NCBI GenBank assembly: GCA_964517975.1
Contig: CAZFDM010000090.1
Coordinates: 1-20,517 of the forward strand
Origin: JBBIRM01 sp964517975
Lineage (GTDB): Bacteria > Desulfobacterota > BSN033 > UBA1163
Length of the DNA: 20,517 nt
Reading direction: 5' to 3'
Shown: one piece after another, positions 12,300-20,389 of the stretch
How the letters are laid out: each line of letters opens with the position of its first letter
Position numbering within the stretch: position 1 is the stretch's first letter
Program-made: the position numbers and the translations under genes
Notes under the pieces: generated by a model
What the model was told of the DNA's origin: nothing
The model's database searches: none
The model's input: the letters and a program-made list of their open reading frames with translations, nothing else

Positions 12300-13790
12300 T
12301 CAATTAGTTACATCATTTGTAGAGATTTTCTGTTCAATCCTATTGAGCAACAATTCTTTTGTGCATTGACGATATAATTCACAGTGATAGGCTAATATTT
12401 GTTGGTTATTTTTCTTCTCTGAATGGGCGACAGTCGTATAACACCCCCCTCCACAGAGTCCCTCTACTTCACAGCCACGACACCAATCAATCTGCCCTAC
12501 CCTTCTTGAGTTCACCATTTTTTGGTAGGCTTCAGATTTCGTTAAGGAAGAAAAAGGGTCTTCTTTGGTAAGGTTATCCAAATGACCGAGATTGATATCC
12601 GTATAGGAACAACTGTAAACGTTGCCATCGGGTAAAATATCGATCCTTTTTCCTGCCATTGAGTCACAAAAATGGGTTCCTCCATTCTTTTCCTCACTAA
12701 TAATTTTAGCAAAAGGCCGTGCCCAAAATCCCGTTACCATAATATTTTTCCTTTTGGCCGCTTTTTTTAATTCTATTATCTTGTGAATAACAATGTGGAG
12801 GGGTTGATCGAGTCGGTCCACTGAATCTATATCCAGGGTTACGCTGGTTATCCCATTTTGAGAAAGAAATTGGATAAAGGAATCGTCCATAGAATCGAGG
12901 TTTTTTGAAGTCAAGACAACATATAACATCTTGGTAGGTATTCCTCCGATCAAAAGTCTTTTAAATCCTTTCATGATAAGGTCAAATGTGGGCTTACCTG
13001 TTTTGGTTTGCCTGACTGAGTCGTTTCCTGCTCTTGTTCCATCAAGACTCGCAATAATTGGGACATGGTATTTTTTAAAAGTACGCACCATCTCTTGAGT
13101 AATCAGAGCGAGGTTCGTGTTGATAGCAAAATTAATATCCAGATGAGATTTATAATTGGTTTTTGTGTAGTTTAATATTTTTTGAATGGTTGGCCAGTTG
13201 ATTAACGGTTCCCCTCCACCAAAGGCAATTGACATCTGGGTTTGACCATTTTTTATTAATCCATTGGCCACCCAATCTATGGCTCTCTTGGCTGTCTCAA
13301 ATGGCATAATCTTTATTTTAGTTGGGCGCCCATCCAGATCCTCCGATGCAAAGTGAATGCAATGATAGCATGAGAAATTACACGAGGTCGCCACTTTGAG
13401 ACCCAATCTTGAGACTACCTTTGGAGTTGTATCAGTAAATTGATTAATCACCTTCTCTCTTTCCGGAATATCTGCCTCTACCAGGAACCCCCTTCGAACA
13501 AATTCGAGTAGGATTTTTAATGGGACATCTTTGATATGGGATATGGGGCGAGGAGTCCTAAAGCCATTGAGTAAATCGTTCATCTGATTTTTTAAAAGCA
13601 TCCCCAAGCCAAAAAAGGAGTGATAGATATACCTTAAGCCTGAAGGATGTTGAACCGAATGGAGAAAATCTGATGTTTTAAGGTGCCTCGAGTAAATCTC
13701 CGAAAGGTTTATAACGGTCTGGGGCTTACTCTCCTCTTTTTTCTTGGTTTCATATTCTGTCAATAAGTCATCAATCTTTATGCGTGCCAT
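12300..13790 (-). CDS. SPASM-domain radical SAM peptide maturase with an N-terminal leader-like tag
   Basis: A 496-residue enzyme. The radical SAM motif is CNFSCYHC (Cys137, Cys141, Cys144), with GGGEP at 191-195. The C-terminal SPASM/twitch region has Cys375, Cys394, the Cx2Cx5Cx3C block (437, 440, 446, 450), Cys470 and Cys476, enough for two auxiliary Fe-S clusters as in sactipeptide and ranthipeptide maturases. Residues about 40-110 (HPSGLRYIYHSFFGLG, later FVRRGFLVE) resemble a PqqD/RRE domain, so it may bind leaders itself. It starts MARIKIDDL, identical in style to the precursors, followed by a charged linker. It has its own promoter C and a GAGGAA ribosome site. P2 lies downstream and is its probable substrate. 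Confidence 0.92.
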   Translation of the reverse strand: MARIKIDDLLTEYETKKKEESKPQTVINLSEIYSRHLKTSDFLHSVQHPSGLRYIYHSFFGLGMLLKNQMNDLLNGFRTPRPISHIKDVPLKILLEFVRRGFLVEADIPEREKVINQFTDTTPKVVSRLGLKVATSCNFSCYHCIHFASEDLDGRPTKIKIMPFETAKRAIDWVANGLIKNGQTQMSIAFGGGEPLINWPTIQKILNYTKTNYKSHLDINFAINTNLALITQEMVRTFKKYHVPIIASLDGTRAGNDSVRQTKTGKPTFDLIMKGFKRLLIGGIPTKMLYVVLTSKNLDSMDDSFIQFLSQNGITSVTLDIDSVDRLDQPLHIVIHKIIELKKAAKRKNIMVTGFWARPFAKIISEEKNGGTHFCDSMAGKRIDILPDGNVYSCSYTDINLGHLDNLTKEDPFSSLTKSEAYQKMVNSRRVGQIDWCRGCEVEGLCGGGCYTTVAHSEKKNNQQILAYHCELYRQCTKELLLNRIEQKISTNDVTN

Positions 13791-13844
13791 ATTAAATTCC
13801 TCAGTCGGACATCAAATCCCTGAGAATCACAGAATTTTATTATA

Positions 13845-13892
13845 TTAATCAATTTAACTAAATTTATATCAAATCAAATTAATTTGTCAAGT
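13845..13892 (-). promoter_or_regulatory. Promoter C for the SPASM radical SAM gene, with shared operator-like 8-mer
   Basis: On the minus strand ACTTGACA (13885-13892) is followed by a 16-nt AT-rich spacer and TATAAA (13863-13868). TTGATTAA on the minus strand (13845-13852) starts exactly 32 nt after the -35 box and extends to TTGATTAATAT, the same 11-mer as in promoter A. The start codon lies about 70 nt after the -10. Confidence 0.7.
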
Positions 13893-13999
13893 ATTTCAAT
13901 ACCTCTATGTCAAGCCAAAGTAGAAAATTTATCGATGTCAAAAACCTTATTGAAGATGGAGATGAAGACAGGTCATCTTGGGGCAAGGAAGATCGTGGA

Positions 14000-14404
14000 T
14001 CAGGAAAGAAGGGATAAGGTTTTAGATTTTGGGTTGGGGGTCTTTGAGGGGATTTTAAAATCTGTAGCCTCATCTGGACCCCTCCATCGCTGTTTAAAGC
14101 CACTCCATCTAAAATGAGAGATGAGTCTCCCTCTTTTAAAAAAGAGGATTTTGTCTTTGGATTCATAGATCCAAACGGAATGAAGGGTTTCTTCCCCTGA
14201 ATCATTTTTTAAAGAGACAGAATCTAACGCAAAAAACCCTTCCATGCGATCAAGACTGAACCGAATCTCAGGAACTCCCCATTGGTTGAGGAAAACGGTC
14301 TGATGGATACCAGAAAGCATTTGATGTGGAGGTTTGATTCCAGAGAAGGGTTGGGGGGATTGTCTCAAGAAGTTTGAGATTAGATTTCGAACAATAAATG
14401 GCAT
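14000..14404 (-). CDS. Hypothetical protein (134 aa)
   Basis: I do not recognise this protein. It begins MPFIVRNLISNFLRQSPQPF, has no clear signal peptide or membrane segment, and contains a mixed-strand middle (VFLNQWGVPEIRFSLD, later ESKDKILFFKRGRLISHF) that looks like a real folded domain. The last 25 residues are rich in Pro and Lys. AGGAA lies about 8 nt before the ATG. It follows the DUF72 gene by 100 nt on the same strand and is the last gene before the RiPP cluster. Overlapping frames on both strands look less protein-like. Confidence 0.5.
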   Translation of the reverse strand: MPFIVRNLISNFLRQSPQPFSGIKPPHQMLSGIHQTVFLNQWGVPEIRFSLDRMEGFFALDSVSLKNDSGEETLHSVWIYESKDKILFFKRGRLISHFRWSGFKQRWRGPDEATDFKIPSKTPNPKSKTLSLLS

Positions 14405-14503
14405 GAGAGGTTCCTGAAAAGAGTTTAATTATTACTTACCTTAATCTTTAAATATTTTCAAGTAAAAAATGGTCTCTCAAAATAAAGAGGGCCCTGAGTA
14501 TTG

Positions 14504-15247
14504 TCATCCTTTGGAAATAAGGTTTTTCAAAGTCAGGGCATTTTTTACGGCAAAACCATAGGCATCATTATTGAAATAGACAAAAATATCCTTACCCTTC
14601 TTTGTCCAATCATTAATTTTTTTAGCCCATTCCTTGAGCTCTTTATCCGAGTAGTTGGAGCCATAGAGGATTTCACCCCCGTGAAGGCGGAGGTAAATAA
14701 AGGTGGAGGTAGTCTTCTCTATAAAAGGCAGACCTGAGCCATGGGCAATACAAAAGGCAAATTTAAATTCTTCTAAAATTTTAAAGGCCTCTGAACAGAA
14801 CCAAGAATCATCCCTGAATTCAAAGGCATGTCGAAGGGGCTTTGACCGAGGGAGTGTGGAAAGAAGGACACAGAATTCCTCGAGTCTTTCTTTTTGAAAT
14901 TTAAATCTGGGAGGGAGTTGCCAAAGGAGACACCCTAATTTCTCCTTGAGCGATGAGGCATGTTCTAAAAAAAGGGAAAGGGGTTCTCGACACTCTTTCA
15001 GTCGTTTAATATGGGTAATGAAACGACTTCCTTTGACCGCGAATGAGAATCCTTTTGGAGTGCGTTTATACCAGCTTTCAAAAGCCTCCTTTTTAGGCAG
15101 TCGATAGAAGGATACATTCAACTCCACCGTATCAAAATAGTCAGAATAAAATTCAAGCCACTTCTTCTGAGGAAGGGAAGAAGGGTAGAATACTCCACCC
15201 CACCAATGGGGGTAGTTGTAACCGCTTGTTCCAATACGGATCATCAT
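14504..15247 (-). CDS. DUF72 (YecE-like) family protein
   Basis: A 247-residue protein matching the DUF72 family over its full length. It begins IRIGTSGYNYPHWWGGVFYP, then has WLEFYSDYFDTVELNVSFYRLP, FSFAVKGSRFITH, LGCLLWQLPPRF, HAFEFRDDSWF and, near the end, KDIFVYFNNDAYGFAVKNA. These are the usual conserved blocks of this TIM-barrel-like family. The biochemical function is not established; a phosphodiesterase-like fold has been suggested. It is a common chromosomal gene unrelated to the peptide cluster and lies 111 nt after the rhomboid gene on the same strand. Confidence 0.92.
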   Translation of the reverse strand: MMIRIGTSGYNYPHWWGGVFYPSSLPQKKWLEFYSDYFDTVELNVSFYRLPKKEAFESWYKRTPKGFSFAVKGSRFITHIKRLKECREPLSLFLEHASSLKEKLGCLLWQLPPRFKFQKERLEEFCVLLSTLPRSKPLRHAFEFRDDSWFCSEAFKILEEFKFAFCIAHGSGLPFIEKTTSTFIYLRLHGGEILYGSNYSDKELKEWAKKINDWTKKGKDIFVYFNNDAYGFAVKNALTLKNLISKG

Positions 15248-15358
15248 TGAAAAGGGGTCGAGGATTTGAAGGTCTTAGGGGTCGAGTCCTTTCCTTCTAA
15301 GAGTTTCACTGGACACCTGAACCCTTGACTCCTTGAATCCTATCCTCATTCTACCTAA

Positions 15359-16063
15359 TTAATGATAATAGTCCCTATTATGGTTAGGTCCCCTTTGAGA
15401 CCATTTCCTTTTATAATATTGGCGTCGAATTTTTTGCCGAATCATTGGATAAACCATATAGAGAAGTCCAAAGAGAAGCCCGCCCAAGTGAGTGAGGTGA
15501 GAGACCCCTCCTCCTGGGCCCTCTAAGGAAGAGAAGAACTCGATGAGGCCGAAGAAGATGACAAAGTACTTGGCAGGGATCGGGAAGAGAAAGTAGAGGT
15601 AGATCAATCGGTTGGGGAAAAGCCAGCCATAGGCTAAAAGGATTCCATAAATCGCTCCCGAAGCTCCAATGACAGGGATGTGTTGATATGGAACAGGGGT
15701 GAAGATTAAGGTGCAGACCCCTGCTCCAATTCCGCAGAAGAAAAAGTATCGGAGAAACCTCTTCGATCCTAAAAAGTTTTCTAATTCTCCACCGAACATC
15801 CAAAGGCCGAGGAGGTTAAAAAAGAGGTGAAAAACACCTCCATGGAGAAATAGATAGGTGACCAGTTGCCACAGAAAATATTTCTTCCAAACCAACATGG
15901 GGACGAGCGAAAAGTAGTAGATCATAGGATATCGATAAAAATCAATTTGGCTCAATTCGGCGATTTTTTGGAGGAGAAAGACAATCACCATGAGGATGAT
16001 TAAGTTTTTTATGACAGGAGTCCATCCCCCTCCCAAAGAGAAACGATAACGGTAATAGGTCAT
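15359..16063 (-). CDS. Rhomboid-family intramembrane serine protease
   Basis: A 234-residue membrane protein with about six hydrophobic segments. The catalytic Ser136 lies in GASGAIYG, the catalytic His192 in HLTHLGG, and the TM2 motif HxxxN is His79-Asn83 in HLFFNLLGLW. Rhomboids cleave membrane proteins within or next to their transmembrane helices in the cytoplasmic membrane. The C-terminus is a basic tail (RQKIRRQYYKRKW). Its start overlaps the end of the response regulator gene by 4 nt, so it is co-translated with the two-component system and may act in the same envelope response. The substrate is unknown. Confidence 0.93.
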   Translation of the reverse strand: MTYYRYRFSLGGGWTPVIKNLIILMVIVFLLQKIAELSQIDFYRYPMIYYFSLVPMLVWKKYFLWQLVTYLFLHGGVFHLFFNLLGLWMFGGELENFLGSKRFLRYFFFCGIGAGVCTLIFTPVPYQHIPVIGASGAIYGILLAYGWLFPNRLIYLYFLFPIPAKYFVIFFGLIEFFSSLEGPGGGVSHLTHLGGLLFGLLYMVYPMIRQKIRRQYYKRKWSQRGPNHNRDYYH

Positions 16064-17445
16064 GATTCCCCCACCTCGTTAAAACGAATTTTATATTTTT
16101 TCATCTTATATCGAAGGACCCTCTCACTAATCCCAAGCTCCTCAGCCGCTCTCGTTTGGATCCATTGATGTTGGTCAAGGGCCTGGAGAATTAAATCCCT
16201 CTCCATTTCCTCAAGGGATTCTGGTAAGGTCTTTGGTTTCCTTAAGCTTTTTGATTCCCCTTCAGATTTTTCTTCCTTTAAGTGGAAGGGAAGGTCTTGA
16301 GTGGTAATTATTTCTCCCCGGCAGAGGACCACTGCCCTTTCCATCAGATTTTCCAATTCTCGGACATTGCCAGGGTAGGAATGACGTAAAAGAAGGATTC
16401 GGGCTTCCTTAGAGATATCGACGATCGGTTTTTGATAATGGTTGGAATACTTTTTTAGGAAATAGTCGATCAAAAGAGGGATATCTTCCTTCCTCTCTCT
16501 TAAAGGGGGGAGATGAATGGTGATCACATTGAGTCGATAGTAAAGGTCTTCTCGAAAGCGATTCTTTTTTATCTCCTCCTCCAGGTTTCGATGGGTGGCA
16601 GCAATGACCCTCACATCTGTTTTCAAAGTGAGATTAGATCCCAGGCGTTGGAACTCCTTTTCTTGGAGGACTCGAAGGAGTTTGACTTGAATGGTAGGAG
16701 AGAGGTCCCCAATCTCATCAAGGAAGATGGTTCCTCCATCCGCTTCCTCAAATCGCCCGATCCTTTTCTGGATAGCACCTGTAAAGGCGCCTTTCTCATG
16801 GCCAAAGAGTTCGCTCTCGAGCAAGGTCTCTGGAATGGCGGAACAGCTTACTTTGATAAGGGGTTTATGAGAGCGTGGACTTGAATAATGGATCGCATTC
16901 GCAACTAACTCCTTTCCCGTTCCACTCTCTCCCTGGATAAGGACGGTAGCCTGACTGGGAGCCACCCGAGCGATCAGTCCCATTACCTCCTCCATCTTCC
17001 GACTCCCATAGATAATATTTTCAAATTGATACCGCTGTCGAAGCTGAGCCTTCAGTTCCTTATTTTCCCGAATGAGGTGGGAACGCTCAATCACCTTTTG
17101 AAGGATGAGAAGGAGTTCGTCCAAATTGATGGGCTTGGTGAGGTAGTCTAACGCTCCTTCCTTCATGGAGGCGACAGCAGTTTCCACTGTCCCATAGGCG
17201 GTCATCATCACCACCGGAAGGTCAGGAAACTGTTTGTGAATCTCACGAAGGGTCTGTAACCCATCGAGTTCAGGCATCTTGTAGTCTAAGAGGGCAACAT
17301 CAAAAAAATCCTCCTCAAGTCTCTTAAGGGCCTCCCTTCCATTGGGAACCGCTTCTACTAAAAACCCCTCTTTTTTTAAAAAACCTTCGAGGATTTCCCT
17401 CTGGGCTTTTTCGTCCTCAGCGATCAGGATTCTTACCTTTTCCAT
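16060..17445 (-). CDS. Sigma-54-dependent response regulator (NtrC/ZraR type)
   Basis: A 461-residue activator with three domains. The receiver (1-120) has the phosphoacceptor Asp54 (LLDYKMPE) and the conserved Lys104. The AAA+ domain has Walker A GESGTGKE (172-179), the sigma-54-contacting loop GAFTGA (219-224), Walker B FLDE (241-244) and the arginine-containing C-terminal part. A Fis-type helix-turn-helix (about 420-456, TRAAEELGISERVLRYKMKK) binds DNA. It is encoded 79 nt after the histidine kinase gene, which is its obvious partner, and overlaps the rhomboid gene. The nearby Spy/CpxP-like genes suggest an envelope or metal stress regulon. I found no clear sigma-54 promoter in front of them. 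Confidence 0.96.
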   Translation of the reverse strand: MEKVRILIAEDEKAQREILEGFLKKEGFLVEAVPNGREALKRLEEDFFDVALLDYKMPELDGLQTLREIHKQFPDLPVVMMTAYGTVETAVASMKEGALDYLTKPINLDELLLILQKVIERSHLIRENKELKAQLRQRYQFENIIYGSRKMEEVMGLIARVAPSQATVLIQGESGTGKELVANAIHYSSPRSHKPLIKVSCSAIPETLLESELFGHEKGAFTGAIQKRIGRFEEADGGTIFLDEIGDLSPTIQVKLLRVLQEKEFQRLGSNLTLKTDVRVIAATHRNLEEEIKKNRFREDLYYRLNVITIHLPPLRERKEDIPLLIDYFLKKYSNHYQKPIVDISKEARILLLRHSYPGNVRELENLMERAVVLCRGEIITTQDLPFHLKEEKSEGESKSLRKPKTLPESLEEMERDLILQALDQHQWIQTRAAEELGISERVLRYKMKKYKIRFNEVGES

Positions 17446-17524
17446 GCGTTAAAGAAAGTGTCTAAAATGGACTGAAGTGACTAAAGTTAAAAGACTCGAT
17501 TTAAGACCTTCCGTCACTTATTAT

Positions 17525-19279
17525 TTAACAAGGTAATACGATTGTTACCTTCGTCCCCACACCTACCTTACTCTCTATTTTTAATTGACCTCCGTGGGCC
17601 TCAATGATTCGATGAGCAATTGGCAGACCTAATCCTATTCCTTTCTCTTTTGTGGTGTAATAATAGTTGAATATTTTTCCCATATGATCCACCGGGATTC
17701 CGGAACCCGTATCAGAAAGAACCACCTCTATTCTATCTTTATAAGGATGGGCTTCGAGATGGAGGACTCCACCCTTTTCCATTGCTTCCATTCCATTCTT
17801 CATAATATTGATCAGAGCCTGTGTCAACCTCTGCTCGTCTATGTTGACCGGGGGAAGTTGGGTATTAAGATCTACCTGCAATTGAATACCCTGTGCAGAA
17901 GCCTCCTCCTTAAAGAGGGCAATTAAATTTTTTAAAAGATCTTGGAGGGAAGAGACTTTCAAATTGAGTTGAAAGGGTCTGGAGAGAGTCAAAAACTCTT
18001 CAATGATCTCATTCATCCTTTGAATCTCTTTCAGGATCAATTCCGTAAATTGGATATACTCCTCCTTGGTTTTTTCCTCTCCCGGACGAAATTCCCTTTT
18101 GAGCCTTTGAATTCCCATGCCAATAGCATTGAGCGGATTTCGAATCTCATGGGCAACCCCTGCGGCTAAGTGACCGAGAGAGGAGAGCCTTTCTGCCAAC
18201 TGGATTCGGTTCTCCATCTCTTTGATCTTTTTGAGGTGACGATTTTGATTAACCCAAATCAAAGTGATCGCCATGACCCCGAGGGTAAGAAAGATAAAGA
18301 CAGAAAGAGCCACATTCTTTTTGACTTCTCCAAGAAGAGGTTGGACCTCTTTCGAGGAATATCCAATTCGGATCAAACCCCAGGGTTGGTTGGAGAAGTA
18401 GAAGGTTTTAACCACTTCAAATATCTCTTCACCATTTGAAAGTTGACGATGACGAGAAAGGGGCTGGTCTGTCTTGAGTGAGTTTTTTAAAAATGGATCA
18501 TCCTCCTTCCTTCCAACAAAAGAAGGGTCTGTATGGGCCAGGGTAAGGAGTTGATGATCCTGAACGGAGATGAAGAGGATACCTTCCCTGAGACCAATAT
18601 CTGAGATCGATCTTTGGATGGTAAATTGCCGAAGGAGACTTCTCATCTGGTTGGAATTGAGTTGAAGAATGATAATTCCAGGGGTCTTCTTCCTCCAGAG
18701 GCCAAGGGAGAAGATTTGACTTCCATAGAGGGGTTTACCGAAAAGATCAATCACCAAAGGACGTTTCTTTTCGATCAGTTCCCGAAGAAGAGGTTTGTCG
18801 GATTGGGGAAAAAGAGGGGATGGCCAGCTTCTTAATAAATTCCCTTTTGGGTCATAAAAAGCAATAGAAGTAATAGAATAGTGTTGAGTTAATCTTTGAA
18901 GATCAGGAAGGGTAAGGGGCTTTTCTCTATCGGCCTGATCGATCCGATGAATCACCTCTATGAGGTATTCTCCAATTGATTCCTCCCATCCAAGGAGTAA
19001 TCCGGAAGAGGCTCCATTAGGAACTGGTTTTTTTAACCCTTCCTCCATCCCTTGAAGTGAGATGAGTGTTTCCTGAATATTTCTTTCAAAATGCTGCAAG
19101 AGGACGATAGCCTCCCTCTCCAAGAGGGAATAGAATCCTTTCTTCGTTCGGCTTATTTCTAAGAACCCATTTATGATGAGAATCACGAGAAGGATTCCAG
19201 AGATGATGGCCAGATAGAAGGGAGAAAAAATTTTTTCTAAGGGATTGTCTCTCTGGATAAGAGATGTTCCACCCTTCAT
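17525..19279 (-). CDS. Membrane sensor histidine kinase
   Basis: A 584-residue kinase with two membrane segments (about 20-41 and 323-344) that enclose a periplasmic sensor domain of roughly 280 residues, resembling a double-Cache/PAS-like fold. The HisKA motif LAAGVAHEIRNPLNAIG has the phosphoacceptor His377. The catalytic domain shows the N box (INIMKNGMEAMEKGG), the G1 box (DTGSGIP) and the G2 box (GIGLGLPIAHRIIEAHGG). It should phosphorylate the adjacent sigma-54 response regulator. The gene order, with Spy/CpxP-like proteins upstream, recalls the ZraPSR envelope stress system, though the direct ligand cannot be read from the sequence. Confidence 0.95.
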   Translation of the reverse strand: MKGGTSLIQRDNPLEKIFSPFYLAIISGILLVILIINGFLEISRTKKGFYSLLEREAIVLLQHFERNIQETLISLQGMEEGLKKPVPNGASSGLLLGWEESIGEYLIEVIHRIDQADREKPLTLPDLQRLTQHYSITSIAFYDPKGNLLRSWPSPLFPQSDKPLLRELIEKKRPLVIDLFGKPLYGSQIFSLGLWRKKTPGIIILQLNSNQMRSLLRQFTIQRSISDIGLREGILFISVQDHQLLTLAHTDPSFVGRKEDDPFLKNSLKTDQPLSRHRQLSNGEEIFEVVKTFYFSNQPWGLIRIGYSSKEVQPLLGEVKKNVALSVFIFLTLGVMAITLIWVNQNRHLKKIKEMENRIQLAERLSSLGHLAAGVAHEIRNPLNAIGMGIQRLKREFRPGEEKTKEEYIQFTELILKEIQRMNEIIEEFLTLSRPFQLNLKVSSLQDLLKNLIALFKEEASAQGIQLQVDLNTQLPPVNIDEQRLTQALINIMKNGMEAMEKGGVLHLEAHPYKDRIEVVLSDTGSGIPVDHMGKIFNYYYTTKEKGIGLGLPIAHRIIEAHGGQLKIESKVGVGTKVTIVLPC

Positions 19280-19321
19280 TTTATCTTCACTTTCCTTCGA
19301 GCGTATCTTTCCTTTTAGGTC

Positions 19322-19777
19322 TCATGGTGAGAGAAAGGCCGGCCCATGCCTCATTCGCCTAAATAGAGCAAATTCCTCTTCCGGACACCAGTTCTTGATT
19401 TGCTCTTCCGTTAAAAGAATTTTCACTTGGATCAGATATTCAGCCGCCTTTTCCTCTAATTTAGATTGAAGCCCGTCAATTTCTAAATACTTAGAGCGGA
19501 CCGTTTCGATTTTGATATTGGGGTTAGTAAGCAATTCTCGAAATTCGAGGCGTTTTGAGAAAAGTTCGGCCCTTATCCTATGAGTATCACGGAGGAAGAC
19601 TTGTTGGATTGACTCCAATTGTCTTCTCTGTTCTAACGAAAGATTAAGTTCTGAAGCTTTCCAACAAGGGTTTCCTTTTCTCCAGTGTCTTCCCATCGGT
19701 TGTGAGGAAGAGGAGGATGCATGAAGGAAAAAGAGAAGAGGGAGTACCAATAAGATAATATAAATTTTGGACTTCAT
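19322..19777 (-). CDS. Spy/CpxP/ZraP-like periplasmic protein (first copy)
   Basis: A 151-residue protein with a signal peptide (MKSKIYIILLVLPLLFFLHA) and a helical periplasmic domain. The helix around SLEQRRQLESIQQVFLRDTH and the later LTEEQIKNW correspond to the LTxxQ-type motifs of Spy/CpxP/ZraP proteins, which act as periplasmic chaperones or metal sensors that restrain a sensor kinase. The gene lies 42 nt upstream of the histidine kinase gene on the same strand, so it is probably the accessory sensor of that kinase. It shares the pattern of the next gene upstream (KRLEFRELLTNPN against KRLELQSLWTNPK), so the two are paralogues. Confidence 0.82.
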   Translation of the reverse strand: MKSKIYIILLVLPLLFFLHASSSSSQPMGRHWRKGNPCWKASELNLSLEQRRQLESIQQVFLRDTHRIRAELFSKRLEFRELLTNPNIKIETVRSKYLEIDGLQSKLEEKAAEYLIQVKILLTEEQIKNWCPEEEFALFRRMRHGPAFLSP

Positions 19778-19834
19778 TCTTTTTATCCCATTTATCCTAA
19801 AAGATATCGGAATTGTGTTAAAAAGTCAAAATAA

Positions 19835-19859
19835 AAGGGGAAGGTTATCCCTTCCCCTT
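19835..19859 (-). terminator. Intrinsic terminator between the two Spy/CpxP-like genes
   Basis: A 10-bp perfect stem (AAGGGGAAGG 19835-19844, CCTTCCCCTT 19850-19859) with a 5-nt loop, followed on the minus strand by TTTATTTTG. It lies 30 nt after the stop of the upstream gene, so it should end, or partly end, that transcript. This would let the periplasmic protein be made in excess over the kinase. Confidence 0.8.
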
Positions 19860-19888
19860 GTTGAGGGTTGAATGGAAGTGGGGACAGA

Positions 19889-20389
19889 TTAAAATCCTGC
19901 TCCACAGCCCCCTGCCCAAGGTCCTCTCCACCCATGTCTCATCATGGGCTTGCCTCCAAACCCTCTTCCTGGGCCAAATCCCGAACCCCATCCAGCAATC
20001 TGCTCGGGGGCGAGGAATTTACGAGACTCCAAACGAAATTGGAGGGCCTTCTCCTTTAATTGGTTCTGAAGTTCTCTCAATTCTTTTTCCTTTTCCATAA
20101 TGGCTTTATCCTCAGCCTTTGGGTTTGTCCAGAGAGATTGGAGTTCGAGCCTCTTGGTTAGGAGATCTCCTCTTAATTTAGCAGTTTCTGCTGTAAACTT
20201 TTGCCTTAATTCCTGAAACTTAGTGATCTGATCCTGGGTTAGGGGAGGACCTCCCTTGGGGGTCCAAGATTCGCTCATCCTTTTAGGCCCAAAACCGACC
20301 CCTGGCCCTTGAGCATATACATAAGTCACCCCTAAAAGTAGAAATACGGTTAGGGTTAATGCTATGATTTTTTTCTTCATCGATTTCAC
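19889..20389 (-). CDS. Spy/CpxP/ZraP-like periplasmic protein (second copy), Gly-rich tail
   Basis: A 166-residue protein with a clear signal peptide (KKKIIALTLTVFLLLGVTYVYA, cleavage near VYA-QG) and a strong ribosome site (AAAGGAGGTG before ATG). The mature part has LTQDQITKFQELRQKF and LAPEQIAGW, the two LTxxQ-like motifs of the Spy/CpxP family, joined by a long helix. The last 35 residues are rich in Gly, Arg, Trp, His and Met (GFGPGRGFGGKPMMRHGW) and include a single Cys near the end. This could bind metal, as in ZraP-type proteins. It is the first gene of the stress operon and is followed by a terminator. Confidence 0.85.
   Translation of the reverse strand: MKSMKKKIIALTLTVFLLLGVTYVYAQGPGVGFGPKRMSESWTPKGGPPLTQDQITKFQELRQKFTAETAKLRGDLLTKRLELQSLWTNPKAEDKAIMEKEKELRELQNQLKEKALQFRLESRKFLAPEQIAGWGSGFGPGRGFGGKPMMRHGWRGPWAGGCGAGF

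Noticed and set aside
13879..14205. Minus-strand open frame overlapping the 134-residue hypothetical protein gene
   Set aside because: It lies in another frame of the same strand, its product is Pro/Ser-rich without a domain-like pattern, and the longer frame has a better start and ribosome site.
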